A stretch of 24,617 bases of DNA from Phaeospirillum tilakii (GTDB taxonomy: Bacteria > Pseudomonadota > Alphaproteobacteria > Rhodospirillales > Magnetospirillaceae), in assembly GCF_042683125.1 (NCBI RefSeq), contig NZ_JBHUIY010000045.1:1-24617 (forward strand), in the 5' to 3' direction. Each line of letters begins with the position of its first letter. Position 1 is the stretch's first letter. Below, piece after piece: positions 13,480 to 21,441 of this stretch. The notes under the pieces are model-generated. The model did not search any database. It had not been told where the DNA came from and saw nothing but the letters and a program-made list of their open reading frames with translations. The position numbers were made by a program, and so were the translations under genes.

Positions 13480-13986
13480 GTGTCGAACACCCGTCTCTCC
13501 AGCCATGGCCGCACGCGCTCCGGACGGCCCAATCCGATCGACGTCCATGTCGGGGAGCGGCTGCGGCTGCGGCGCATGCTGCTCGGTCTCAGCCAGGAGG
13601 CGCTGGCCGGCCAGCTCGGCCTGACCTTTCAGCAGATCCAGAAATACGAGAGCGGCACCAACCGGATCGGCGCCTCGCGGCTGTACGATCTCGCCCGGGT
13701 GCTGGAGGTGGCGGTCGATTATTTCTACGAGGAGATGCCGCCCCAGGTCAGCGCCGCCAGTCCGCGCCACCTGACCCGCGCCGAGATCGATCCCGACCTG
13801 CCGGCGTCGGTGCCGCTCAACAGCCGCGAGGCGCTCGACCTGATCCGCACCTACTATCGCATCCCCGATCCACGGGTGCGGCGCCGGGTCAGCGAACTGG
13901 CCCGGGCGCTGGGGCCACAGGACGAGGGCGACCTCACTCGGGGAGCGGATGTGGTTCCGCCAGCCCGTCCGGATCCTGGTGAATGA
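13480..13986 (+). CDS. XRE-family transcriptional regulator (Cro/CI helix-turn-helix)
   Basis: A 168-residue DNA-binding protein. Residues ~19-85 are a Cro/CI helix-turn-helix: NPIDVHVGERLRLRRMLLGL, SQEALAGQLGLTFQQIQKYE and RIGASRLYDLARVLEVAVDY. The C-terminal part (~105-150) is a short helical segment with REALDLIRTYYRIPDPRVRR, typical of this abundant alphaproteobacterial group. I chose the GTG at 13480 because the preceding 40 codons (from an ATG at 13363) lie in AT-richer, promoter-like DNA and are unlike the family; the ribosome binding site (ACGGA) is weak, so the start is uncertain. The 3' end overlaps the convergent cation transporter gene by 53 bases. Targets unknown. Confidence 0.82.
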   Translation: MSNTRLSSHGRTRSGRPNPIDVHVGERLRLRRMLLGLSQEALAGQLGLTFQQIQKYESGTNRIGASRLYDLARVLEVAVDYFYEEMPPQVSAASPRHLTRAEIDPDLPASVPLNSREALDLIRTYYRIPDPRVRRRVSELARALGPQDEGDLTRGADVVPPARPDPGE

Positions 13987-14866
13987 TCACCTCGAAGCGG
14001 GGGAACTCGGCCAGGATCGCCGCCTCGACCTGATCGGCGATGCGGTGGGCCTCGACCAGCGGCAACTGGCCGGGCAGCACGAGATGAAGCTGGATGAAGC
14101 CCTGCCGCCCCGAACTGCGGGTGCGCAAATCGTGCAGCCCGATCACCTCGGGATGCGCCACCGCCAGGGCGCGGATCCGCTGCCGCTCCGGCTCGGGCAG
14201 TTCCTGATCCATCAGCGTCGCGATCGCGCCCCGGGCGATGCCGCCGGCGCTGACCATCAGCCAGGCGGCGATGCCGATCGCGAACAGCGGGTCGGCCAGG
14301 GCCCAGCCGGGCCCCATCGCCAGCAGCAGCGACAGGATCACGCTGAGATTGAGGGCAACGTCACCGGCGTAATGGAGCGAATCCGCCCGGATCGCCAGCG
14401 AGCGGGTCCGCGCCACCACCCGGCGCTGGAACGCCAGCAAGGCGAGGGTGGCGAGGATCGACACCCCCATCGCGGCGATGCCCCAGCCGCCATGGCTGAC
14501 CGGGACCGGATGGACCAGCCGGCCGAGCGCCTCGCTCGCCAGCAGCCCGGCCGAACCGAGGATGAAGGCGGCCTGCCCCAGCCCGGCCAGCGCCTCGACC
14601 TTGCCGTGGCCGAAGCGATGGTCGCGGTCGGCCGGCTGCAACGCCTGCCGCACCGCCGCCAGGGTCAGCACCGAGGCGGCCAAATCGATGGTCGAATCGA
14701 TCAGGGTGGAGAGCAGCGCCACCGAATCCGTCGCCAGCCACGCCGCCAGCTTGGTCGCGATCAGCAGCGCGGCGGTGGCGGTCGAGGCATAGGTCGCCCA
14801 CCGCATCAGCCGGGCCTCGGCGGCGGGATCGACCCCGGTTACGGGAACAGGCTGAGCTGGCGCCAT
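13934..14866 (-). CDS. Cation diffusion facilitator family efflux protein (FieF-like)
   Basis: A 310-residue inner membrane antiporter that exports divalent metal (Zn, Fe, Mn or Cd) in exchange for protons. It has six hydrophobic segments between ~26 and 215, then a cytoplasmic domain. The transport site is D57-x3-D61 in STLIDSTIDLAAS together with H165-x3-D169 in SLHYAGDVALN, the DD/HD tetrad of the FieF class; HRFGHGKVEAL (83-93) is the loop motif. The C-terminal metal-binding domain (GRQGFIQLHLVLPG, EVIIHQDP) has the family fold. The ATG at 14866 has a strong AGGAAGAGGGGGG upstream and lies inside the 3' end of pdxH (28-base overlap), showing coupling. Its own 3' end overlaps the XRE regulator gene. 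Confidence 0.92.
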   Translation of the reverse strand: MAPAQPVPVTGVDPAAEARLMRWATYASTATAALLIATKLAAWLATDSVALLSTLIDSTIDLAASVLTLAAVRQALQPADRDHRFGHGKVEALAGLGQAAFILGSAGLLASEALGRLVHPVPVSHGGWGIAAMGVSILATLALLAFQRRVVARTRSLAIRADSLHYAGDVALNLSVILSLLLAMGPGWALADPLFAIGIAAWLMVSAGGIARGAIATLMDQELPEPERQRIRALAVAHPEVIGLHDLRTRSSGRQGFIQLHLVLPGQLPLVEAHRIADQVEAAILAEFPRFEVIIHQDPDGLAEPHPLPE

Positions 14867-15426
14867 CCCCCCTCTTCCTTCAGGAACACCTGACGGTCAT
14901 GCAGCCGGAAGGCGCGGTCCTGCCAGAACTCGATCCGCAGCGGCACCACCCGGAAGCCGGACCAGTGCGGCGGGCGCGGCACGCCGCCGATGCCGAAGCG
15001 GGCGGTGGCCTCGGCGATCCGCCGTTCCAGTTCGAACCGGCCTTCGAGCGGGCGCGACTGGCGCGAGGCCCAGGCGCCGATCTGGCTGGCGCGGGCACGG
15101 CTGGCGAAATAGGCGTCGGCCTCCTCGGGGGTGACCGGCTCGACCTTGCCTTCGACCCGGACCTGCCGCTTGAGGCTTTTCCAGTGGAAGCACAGCGCCG
15201 CCTGGGGATTGGCGGCGAGGTCCTCGCCCTTGCGGCTTTCGAGATTGGTGTAGAACACGAAGCCGCGCGGATCGACCGCCTTCAGCAGCACCATCCGCAC
15301 CGCCGGCCGGCCGGTGGCATCGGCGGTGGCCAGGGCCATCGCGTTGGGGTCGTTGGGTTCGCTGGCCGAGGCTTCGGCCAGCCAGGCTTCGAAACGGGCA
15401 ATCGGATCGGTTGGATCGGCGGACAT
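14839..15426 (-). CDS. pdxH: Pyridoxamine 5'-phosphate oxidase
   Basis: A 195-residue FMN enzyme that oxidises pyridoxine or pyridoxamine 5'-phosphate to pyridoxal 5'-phosphate, the last step of vitamin B6 synthesis. Recognisable family blocks: DPIARFEAWLAEA, RMVLLKAVDPRGFVFYTNLE, SRKGEDLAANPQAALCFHWK, SLKRQVRVEGKVEPVT, SQIGAWASRQSRPL, PPHWSGFRVVPLRIEFWQDR and the C-terminal RLHDRQVF and WRQLSLFP. Length is normal. The ATG at 15426 gives the usual family N-terminus but has no clear ribosome binding site; an ATG at 15525 has AGGGGAGGG in front of it but would add 33 residues without family likeness. It is first in an overlapping pair with the cation transporter, and divergent from the DnaJ gene. 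Confidence 0.95.
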   Translation of the reverse strand: MSADPTDPIARFEAWLAEASASEPNDPNAMALATADATGRPAVRMVLLKAVDPRGFVFYTNLESRKGEDLAANPQAALCFHWKSLKRQVRVEGKVEPVTPEEADAYFASRARASQIGAWASRQSRPLEGRFELERRIAEATARFGIGGVPRPPHWSGFRVVPLRIEFWQDRAFRLHDRQVFLKEEGGWRQLSLFP

Positions 15427-15679
15427 CGCGGTTCGGATCGTGACTGGGGGAGGACGGAACGGCCGGAACGACCGCCCGTCCACCATGCCCCAATTCCCCC
15501 GCCCGGGATAGACGTTCGATGCCATCCCTCCCCTGCGCTTTTTCCCGGGGGAGAGGATTGGCGCGGAAACGGAATCCCGTGTGGTGGAGTCCGACGACTT
15601 TCCGTAACATGCCCCGACCGCGGGGACCGCACCCTCCCCGCTCCCCCCTGTGTTCCTCGATGATGCGGACGCCGAAACC

Positions 15680-16612
15680 GTGAAAGATCCCTACGAAATT
15701 CTGGGCGTGACCAAAGGCACCTCGGACGAAGACATCAAGAAGGCCTACCGAGCCCTGGCGCGCAAACTGCACCCCGATCTCCACCCCGGCGACAAGAAGG
15801 CCGAGGAACGGTTCAAGGACGTCTCCGCCGCCTATGATTTCCTGTCCGACCCCACCCGGCGGGCGCAGTACGATTCGGGCGAGATCGACGCCTCGGGCGC
15901 GCCGCGCCGCCAGCGTTCCTCGTGGAATCCCGGCGGCGGCGCCGGCGATTGGGGCAGCGGCTGGGGCTCATCGAAATCCTCGGGCTTCTCGTTCGGCGAC
16001 GCCGACGACATCCTGGCCGAGATGCTGCGGCGCAAGGAGCGCGGCCGCGCCCAGGCCGAGGCCAACCGCCGCCACCATATCGGCGAGGTACGCCATTCCC
16101 TCACCGTGAGCTTCGCCGAGGCGGCGCTGGGCGCCACCAAGCGGGTAACCCTGATCACCGGCCGCACCGTCGAGGTCAAGATCCCGCCCGGGGCCACCGA
16201 CGGCCAGACCCTGCGGCTCAAGGGCCAGGGCCAGCCGGCCGGCCCGACCGCCGCGGTGGTCCCCGACGCCTTCATCGACCTCAAGGTCGAAACCGACCCG
16301 TTCTTCACCCGCCGCGACCAGGACATCCTGCTCGACCTGCCGATCTCGGTGCAGGAGGCGGTGCTGGGCGGCAAGGTCACCGCGCCGACCATCGACGGCA
16401 AGGTCAGCCTGACCATCCCGCCCGGCTCCAACAGCGGCGCGGTGCTGCGCCTCAAGGGCAAGGGCATCCCCGGCGCCAACGGCGTCCGCGGCGACCAGCT
16501 CGTCACCCTGCGGGTGGTGCTGCCCGAGGACGATGCCGAGTTCAAGAAGCTGGTCGAGAAATGGGGCCCCCGCCACGGCTACGACCCCCGCGCCCGCGCT
16601 GGCATGGCCTGA
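15680..16612 (+). CDS. CbpA-type DnaJ co-chaperone (no zinc finger)
   Basis: A 310-residue Hsp40. The J domain is at 1-70 (MKDPYEILGVTKGTSDEDIK when the GTG is read as Met) with the DnaK-stimulating H31-P-D33 tripeptide. A Gly/Ser/Trp-rich linker (~75-110, GGGAGDWGSGWGSSKSSGF) is followed by two beta-rich substrate-binding domains (VRHSLTVSFAEAALGATKRV, then DILLDLPISVQEAVLGGKVT). The four CxxCxGxG zinc-binding repeats of DnaJ itself are absent, so it is class II, like CbpA. Start: the GTG at 15680 gives the standard family N-terminus; the GTG at 15650 adds ten residues. Neither has a good ribosome binding site. No dnaK or grpE is nearby. It ends at repeat copy 6. Confidence 0.92.
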   Translation: MKDPYEILGVTKGTSDEDIKKAYRALARKLHPDLHPGDKKAEERFKDVSAAYDFLSDPTRRAQYDSGEIDASGAPRRQRSSWNPGGGAGDWGSGWGSSKSSGFSFGDADDILAEMLRRKERGRAQAEANRRHHIGEVRHSLTVSFAEAALGATKRVTLITGRTVEVKIPPGATDGQTLRLKGQGQPAGPTAAVVPDAFIDLKVETDPFFTRRDQDILLDLPISVQEAVLGGKVTAPTIDGKVSLTIPPGSNSGAVLRLKGKGIPGANGVRGDQLVTLRVVLPEDDAEFKKLVEKWGPRHGYDPRARAGMA

Positions 16613-16626
16613 CGAGACGTCCAGAC

Positions 16627-16670
16627 GCGGGCTCTGCCCGCACCCGCCAGGAGCCCGCGGCTCCTGGACC
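16627..16670 (+). repeat. Two-hairpin palindromic repeat, copy 6 (forward, variant stem B)
   Basis: Stem A GCGGGC/GCCCGC (16627-16632, 16636-16641), linker ACCCGCC, stem B AGGAGCC/GGCTCCT (16649-16655, 16659-16665), tail GGACC. Relative to copies 1-5, stem B has two changed bases on each side, all compensated. It begins 14 bases after the dnaJ-like stop codon. Confidence 0.84.
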
Positions 16671-16744
16671 AGCCTCAATGGTCGGGAGCCCGATCAGCCT
16701 TCAGCTTGGGCTCTGGTGCCGGCCGCACACGACAAACCGAAGCA

Positions 16745-16788
16745 GGTCCAGGAGCCGCTGGCTCCTGGCGGGTGCGGGCGGAGCCCGC
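16745..16788 (-). repeat. Two-hairpin palindromic repeat, copy 7 (inverted, variant stem B)
   Basis: Inverted partner of copy 6 with the same variant stem B (16750-16756, 16760-16766) and stem A at 16774-16779/16783-16788, followed on the plus strand by T5. It lies 4 bases beyond the stop of the NodT-type gene. The preceding 12 bases ACGACAAACCGA (16729-16740) are identical to those just before copy 2. Confidence 0.84.
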
Positions 16789-16792
16789 GTTT

Positions 16793-18340
16793 TTATTCCT
16801 GATTTTTCCCCGACCACCCTCCGCCCAGGGCATTGAACAGGGTCACCGCCGCCTTGAGGCGGGCGGCGCGGGCCTGGGCCAGGGCGTCCTGGGCGGTGAA
16901 CCAGGTCTTCTGGGTATTGAGCACGCTGCTGATATCGACCGTGCCGCCGCTCATCAGGTCCTGGGTCAGGGTGAAGGCGCGGCGGGCGGTGGCCTCGGCG
17001 GCGATTTCGGCCTGTTCCTCCTCGCTGGTCTTCTGCAAGCCGACCAGGGCGTTCTCGACATCGGAAAAGGCCGAATAGACCGTCTTGCGGTAGGTCTGCA
17101 CCAATTGCTCGCGGATCGCCTTCTTCTGCTCGACGGTGCCGGCGATCTTGCCGCCGTCGAACAGCGGCACGGTCAGGCTGGGGCCGATCGAGGCCAGCAG
17201 GCTCTGGTGGGTCATCATCTTGGCCAGATCGACGCTCTGGAACCCGGCCTGTCCGGTCAGCGAAATCGAGGGAAACCACGCCGCGCGGGCGACGGTAACG
17301 TCGGCATTGGCGCCGCGCAGGTTGGCCTCGGCCGACAGCACGTCGGGGCGGCGGGCCAGCAGTTCGGACGGCAGCCCGGGACCGACCGCCGGCACCCGGA
17401 CCGCGTCGATGGTCTCGGGGGCGAGATCCAGCGCCTCGGGCAACTGGCCGACCAGGATCGCCAAAGCGTTACGCGATTGCTGGAGGCTCTGCTCCAGCGG
17501 CGGCACCGTGGCGCGCTGGGTGGCGACCACGCTTTCCTGCTGGGCGACGTCGAGCGAGGTGGCGGTGCCGGCGGTGAAGCGGTCGCGGTAGACCGCCAGC
17601 ACCGCCTCGGCATTGGCCAGCGATTCGCGGGCGAGGCGCAACCGTTCCTGGGTGCCGAGGATGTCGAAATAGGTGCTGGCGACGCTGGCCTGCATCGACA
17701 GCACCGCCGTCTGGTAATCGAAGCCCGAGGCGTCGAGCAGGGCCTGGGCGGATTCGACCCCGGCCTGGTTCTTGCCCCAGAAATCCAGTTCGTAGCTGGC
17801 ACCGAGGGTGGCGGAATAGGACGAGGAATAGACCGGCTTGCGCGCGGTGGCCGAGGGCGAGGCGGTCATCGAGGCGCGCTGGCGGGTGCCGCTGGCATCG
17901 GCGGTGAGCTCGGGCCACAGGCTGGCCCCGGCTACCCGCAACTGGGCCTGGGCGGCGCGCAGCTTGGCCACCGCGACGGCGAGATCGAAATTGTCGGCGC
18001 TGGCCTGCGCCATCAGCCGGTCGAGCTGGGGCGAGCCGAAGCCGCGCCACCAGTCCGGCGCCGGCCAGACGGCGGCGCGCTCGGCCGCGCTCCACGCCGC
18101 CGGGGTCGGGGTTTCCGGGCGCTGGTAGGGGTCGCCGATCGAGCAGGCCGACAACAGCGCCACCAGCACCAGCGCCAAGCGGGGCTGCCGCCCCGCACCC
18201 CGCTTGGGGCGAGGCCCCAAACCCCCTTCCTTTTCAAAAATAAAGGGGGGTCGGGGCATCGCCCCGGCTGGGCCGGCGGGCGGCAGCCCGCCTAATTCAT
18301 TGGCAGGCGGGCGAAAGCCCGACAGGGACCGATCCGGCAT
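16793..18340 (-). CDS. NodT-type outer membrane efflux lipoprotein with a repeat-derived N-terminal insertion
   Basis: A 515-residue TolC-family channel that connects the RND pumps to the outside. A lipoprotein signal peptide is at ~52-66: RQPRLALVLVALLSAC with lipobox Cys66. The mature part shows family blocks WWRGFGSPQLDRLMAQA, SYELDFWGKNQAGVESAQA, ARRPDVLSAEANLRGA and FPSISLTGQAGF, and ends RLKAAVTLFNALGGGW. The start at 18340 is well supported: TGATG overlap with the RND stop, and GAGGAGG 10 bases upstream. That start adds ~50 residues before the signal peptide, nearly all encoded by a cluster of hairpins at 18179-18321. Without that cluster the N-terminus would be a normal signal peptide. 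Last gene of the efflux operon. A later TTG start at the signal peptide would lack a charged N-region. Confidence 0.88.
   Translation of the reverse strand: MPDRSLSGFRPPANELGGLPPAGPAGAMPRPPFIFEKEGGLGPRPKRGAGRQPRLALVLVALLSACSIGDPYQRPETPTPAAWSAAERAAVWPAPDWWRGFGSPQLDRLMAQASADNFDLAVAVAKLRAAQAQLRVAGASLWPELTADASGTRQRASMTASPSATARKPVYSSSYSATLGASYELDFWGKNQAGVESAQALLDASGFDYQTAVLSMQASVASTYFDILGTQERLRLARESLANAEAVLAVYRDRFTAGTATSLDVAQQESVVATQRATVPPLEQSLQQSRNALAILVGQLPEALDLAPETIDAVRVPAVGPGLPSELLARRPDVLSAEANLRGANADVTVARAAWFPSISLTGQAGFQSVDLAKMMTHQSLLASIGPSLTVPLFDGGKIAGTVEQKKAIREQLVQTYRKTVYSAFSDVENALVGLQKTSEEEQAEIAAEATARRAFTLTQDLMSGGTVDISSVLNTQKTWFTAQDALAQARAARLKAAVTLFNALGGGWSGKNQE
18179..18321 (-). repeat. 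Cluster of palindromes inside the NodT-type gene (copy 8, divergent)
   Basis: Successive hairpins: GCGGGGC/GCCCCGC (18179-18185, 18190-18196), TTGGGGC/GCCCCAA (18204-18210, 18214-18220), CCCCCTT/AAAGGGGG across an AT-rich loop (18222-18250), CGGGGC/GCCCCG (18252-18257, 18261-18266), GGCGGGC/GCCCGCC (18275-18281, 18286-18292) and CGGGC-GAAA-GCCCG (18308-18321). The first two repeat the stem A - ACCCCGC - stem B - ACCCCC layout of the intergenic units. The cluster of 143 bases corresponds to residues ~7-54 of the lipoprotein, is in frame and has no stop. Confidence 0.8.
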
Positions 18341-21300
18341 CAGGGCACGACCTCCTCGTTGCGGCCCCGCCGGGTGCGCCACCAGCGGGACAGCCGGGCC
18401 AGGGTAAGGTAGACCACCGGCGTGGTGAACAGGGTCAGCATCTGCGACAGCAGCAGCCCGCCGACGATGGCGATGCCGAGCGGCTGGCGCAGCGCCCCGA
18501 CTGGGCCGCCGGCCACCGCCAGCGGCAGGGCGCCGAGCAGCGCGGTCAGGGTGGTCATGGTGATCGGGCGGAAGCGGATGCGGCAGGCGGCGGCGATCGC
18601 CTCGAGCGGGGTCGCCCCGGCGCGTTCGGCGGTGATGGCGAAATCGACCAGCAGAATGCCGTTCTTCTTGACGATCCCCATCAGCAGGAACACGCCGATC
18701 AGGCTGATCAGGGTCAGTTCGGTCCCGGTCACCAGCAGCGCCAGCAGCGCGCCGAGCCCGGCCGACGGCAGGGTGGACAGGATCGTCAGCGGGTGCAGCA
18801 CGCTTTCGTACAGGATGCCTAGGACGATGAAGATCGTCAGCAGCGCGGCGGCGATCAGGATCGGCTGGTCGCGGGCGGTGTCGGCAAACGCCTTGGCATT
18901 GCCGGCCGGGACGACGTGCAGGGTCGGCGGCAGGCCGATGTCGCGCGCCGCCTGGGTCAGCAGCGGCTCGACCGCGCCCAGCGCGGTGCCGGGGGTGAGG
19001 TTGAGGCTGATCGTCGCCGCCGGGAACTGGTCGCGGTGGGCGACCGAGACCGGGTCGGCGGCGGGCTCGAACCGGGCCAGCGCGTCGAGCGGCACCAGGG
19101 TGGTGCCGTCGCTGCTCTTGACCCACAATTGATGCAGCGAAACCGGGCTTTCGGTGTGACGCCGATCGACCTCGAGCACCACCTTGTACTGGTTGCGCTG
19201 GGTGTACATCGTCGCCACCTGCCGCTCGGCCAGGGCGTCCTGGAGGACCTGATCGACGGTGTTGACATCGACCCCGAGCCGGGCGGCGGCGTCGCGGTCG
19301 ATCACCACCTTGGCCTGCGGCATCAGCTTGTCGAGATCGCTGGAAATGTCGGTGAGCTGCGGCTCCTGCTTCAGCCGTTCGATCAGCTTCGGGGTCCAGT
19401 CGCGCAGATCGTCGAGCGAATCCGAAACCAGGGCGAACTGAAAGTTGGCGCGGCCGCGATTGCCGCCGACGCGGATGTCCTGGCCGGGCTGGAGGAAGGC
19501 GGTGACGCCATCGACCCGGGCCAGCTTGGGGCGCAGGCGGTCGATCACCTGCTGGGCGCTGACGCCGCGCTGCTCGATCGGCTTGAGGCCGATGAAGATC
19601 CGGCCCTGGTTGTTGAGCCCGCCATCGCCGCCGCTGCCGATGAACGAGGCCAGCCGCTCGACCGCCGGGTCGGACAGGATCACCTCGGCCACCTTCTGCT
19701 GGCGCTCGGCCATGGCGCGAAAGCCGATATCGACCCGGGCCTCGACCGAGGCGAAGATCATCCCGGTGTCCTGCGGCGGGAAGAACCCCTTCGGCACCGC
19801 GCCATAGAGATGGATGGTCAGGCCGATCGCGCCGAAGGTCACCCCCAGCATCAGCCAGGGATGGGCCAGGGCATGGCGCAGCAGGGCGAGATAGAGCCGC
19901 TGCGCCCCCACCATCGCCGCCTGCCCCGCCCGCGCCGGCCAAGCCGGCCGCCGGCCGGGATCGGCCCGCCGCATCAGATGGCCGAACAGGGTCGGCGTCA
20001 CCGTCAGCGACACCAGCGCCGAGGCGGCGATCGCCACCGCCAGCGTCACCGCGAATTCGCGGAACATCCGGCCGACGATGCCGCCCATGAACAGCAGCGG
20101 GATGAACACCGCCACCAGCGAGACGGTGATCGACACCACGGTGAAGACGATTTCGGACGCGCCCTTGCGGGCGGCGGTCAGCGGGTCGTCGCCGGCCTCG
20201 ATGTGGCGGGCGACATTCTCGATCATCACGATGGCGTCATCGACCACGAAGCCGACCGAAATGATGATCGCCATCAGCGAGATGGTGTTGAGGCTGTAGC
20301 CGAGCAGGGCCATCGCCGCGAAGGTGGCGGCGAGCGAAAGGGGCACCGTCACCGTCGCCGCCAGGGTCGGCGTCGCCCGCCCCAGCGTCAGATAGACCAC
20401 CATCACCACCAGGATCACCGAGATCAGCAGGGTGGTCTCGACGTCGGCCAGGGTGGCCTTGATGTTGCCCGAGCGGTCCATCGTCACCGCCACCTCGGTG
20501 CCGGCCGGCATCCAGGCGCGCAATTGCGGCAGCAAGGCGTGGATCCGCTCGGTGGTCTCGATCACGTTGGCGTTGGGCTGCTTGCCGATGATCACCAGCA
20601 CCGCCCGCTCGTGGTTGTACCAGCCGGCCTGCCGCACGGTTTCGACCGAATCCGTCACCTCGGCGACATGGGTCAGGCGCAGGATCGCCCCGTCCTGGGC
20701 ACGCAGGATCAGGGGGGCGTGCTCGGCGGCGGTGCGGAGCTGGTCGTTGGTGGCGATCGTCATCGCCTCGCGCCCGCCATCGAAGCTGCCGAGCGGATTG
20801 GCGACATTGGCCGCGGCCAGGGTGGCGCGGACCTCCTCGAGCGACAGGCCGAGCGCCGACAGCCGGGCCGGATCGACCGCCACCCGCACCGCCGGCTTGT
20901 CGCCGCCGCCGAGGAACACCCGCCCCACCCCGTCGATCTGCGAGATGCGCTGGAGCAGGATCGCGTCGGCGGCGTCGTAGATCTGGCCCGGGGCCAGGGT
21001 CGAGGAGGTCACCGCCAGGATCATGATCGGCGCGTCGGCCGGATTGAACTTGCGGTAGGTCGGCGGGGTGGGCAGATCGACGGCGAGGTCGGCGCGGGCG
21101 GCATTGAGCGCGGCCTGAACGTCCTGGGCGGCGCCGTTGATGTCGCGCGACAGGTCGAACTGGACGGTGATCGAGGTCGAGCCCTGGTTGCTGGTCGAGG
21201 TCAGCTCGGTGACGCCGGCGATCTCGCCCAGGCGGCGCTCCAGCGGCGCCGCCACCGTCGCCGCCATCGTCGCCGGGCTGGCCCCGGGCAGGCGGGCCAT

Positions 21301-21441
21301 CACCATGATGGTGGGGAAATCCACCGCCGGCAGCGGCCCGACCGGCAGCCGGCCGAAGGCGACCAGACCGGACAGCAGCAGCCCGAGCGCCAGCAGCAGG
21401 GTGGCGACCGGACGCGCGATGAACAGCCCGGACAGCCCCAT
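18340..21441 (-). CDS. mdtC: RND multidrug efflux transporter, MdtC-type
   Basis: A 1033-residue inner membrane proton-driven pump subunit. It has the RND repeat structure: first helix SGLFIARPVATLLLALGLLL, a large periplasmic loop (LPAVDFPTIMVMARLPGASP, LPTPPTYRKFNPADAPIMIL), helices 2-6, a second periplasmic loop, and helices 8-12. The proton-relay acids D401-D402 lie in VGFVVDDAIVMIENV and K926 in MGIVKKNGILLVDFA. Two different adjacent RND genes with one adaptor are the hallmark of MdtBC-type pumps, which work as a heterotrimer. Its ATG immediately follows the TAG of the upstream RND gene with no spacer and has AAGGGGGG as ribosome site; its TGA overlaps the ATG of the outer membrane gene. 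Substrates cannot be read from sequence. Confidence 0.9.
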   Translation of the reverse strand: MGLSGLFIARPVATLLLALGLLLSGLVAFGRLPVGPLPAVDFPTIMVMARLPGASPATMAATVAAPLERRLGEIAGVTELTSTSNQGSTSITVQFDLSRDINGAAQDVQAALNAARADLAVDLPTPPTYRKFNPADAPIMILAVTSSTLAPGQIYDAADAILLQRISQIDGVGRVFLGGGDKPAVRVAVDPARLSALGLSLEEVRATLAAANVANPLGSFDGGREAMTIATNDQLRTAAEHAPLILRAQDGAILRLTHVAEVTDSVETVRQAGWYNHERAVLVIIGKQPNANVIETTERIHALLPQLRAWMPAGTEVAVTMDRSGNIKATLADVETTLLISVILVVMVVYLTLGRATPTLAATVTVPLSLAATFAAMALLGYSLNTISLMAIIISVGFVVDDAIVMIENVARHIEAGDDPLTAARKGASEIVFTVVSITVSLVAVFIPLLFMGGIVGRMFREFAVTLAVAIAASALVSLTVTPTLFGHLMRRADPGRRPAWPARAGQAAMVGAQRLYLALLRHALAHPWLMLGVTFGAIGLTIHLYGAVPKGFFPPQDTGMIFASVEARVDIGFRAMAERQQKVAEVILSDPAVERLASFIGSGGDGGLNNQGRIFIGLKPIEQRGVSAQQVIDRLRPKLARVDGVTAFLQPGQDIRVGGNRGRANFQFALVSDSLDDLRDWTPKLIERLKQEPQLTDISSDLDKLMPQAKVVIDRDAAARLGVDVNTVDQVLQDALAERQVATMYTQRNQYKVVLEVDRRHTESPVSLHQLWVKSSDGTTLVPLDALARFEPAADPVSVAHRDQFPAATISLNLTPGTALGAVEPLLTQAARDIGLPPTLHVVPAGNAKAFADTARDQPILIAAALLTIFIVLGILYESVLHPLTILSTLPSAGLGALLALLVTGTELTLISLIGVFLLMGIVKKNGILLVDFAITAERAGATPLEAIAAACRIRFRPITMTTLTALLGALPLAVAGGPVGALRQPLGIAIVGGLLLSQMLTLFTTPVVYLTLARLSRWWRTRRGRNEEVVP

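Noticed and set aside
18341..19942. Upstream extension of the NodT-type frame across the MdtC-type gene (1049 codons in total)
   Set aside because: The added part is Arg/Pro/Gly-rich and lies in a wrong frame of a conserved RND gene; the TGATG overlap and GAGGAGG at 18340 fix the start.
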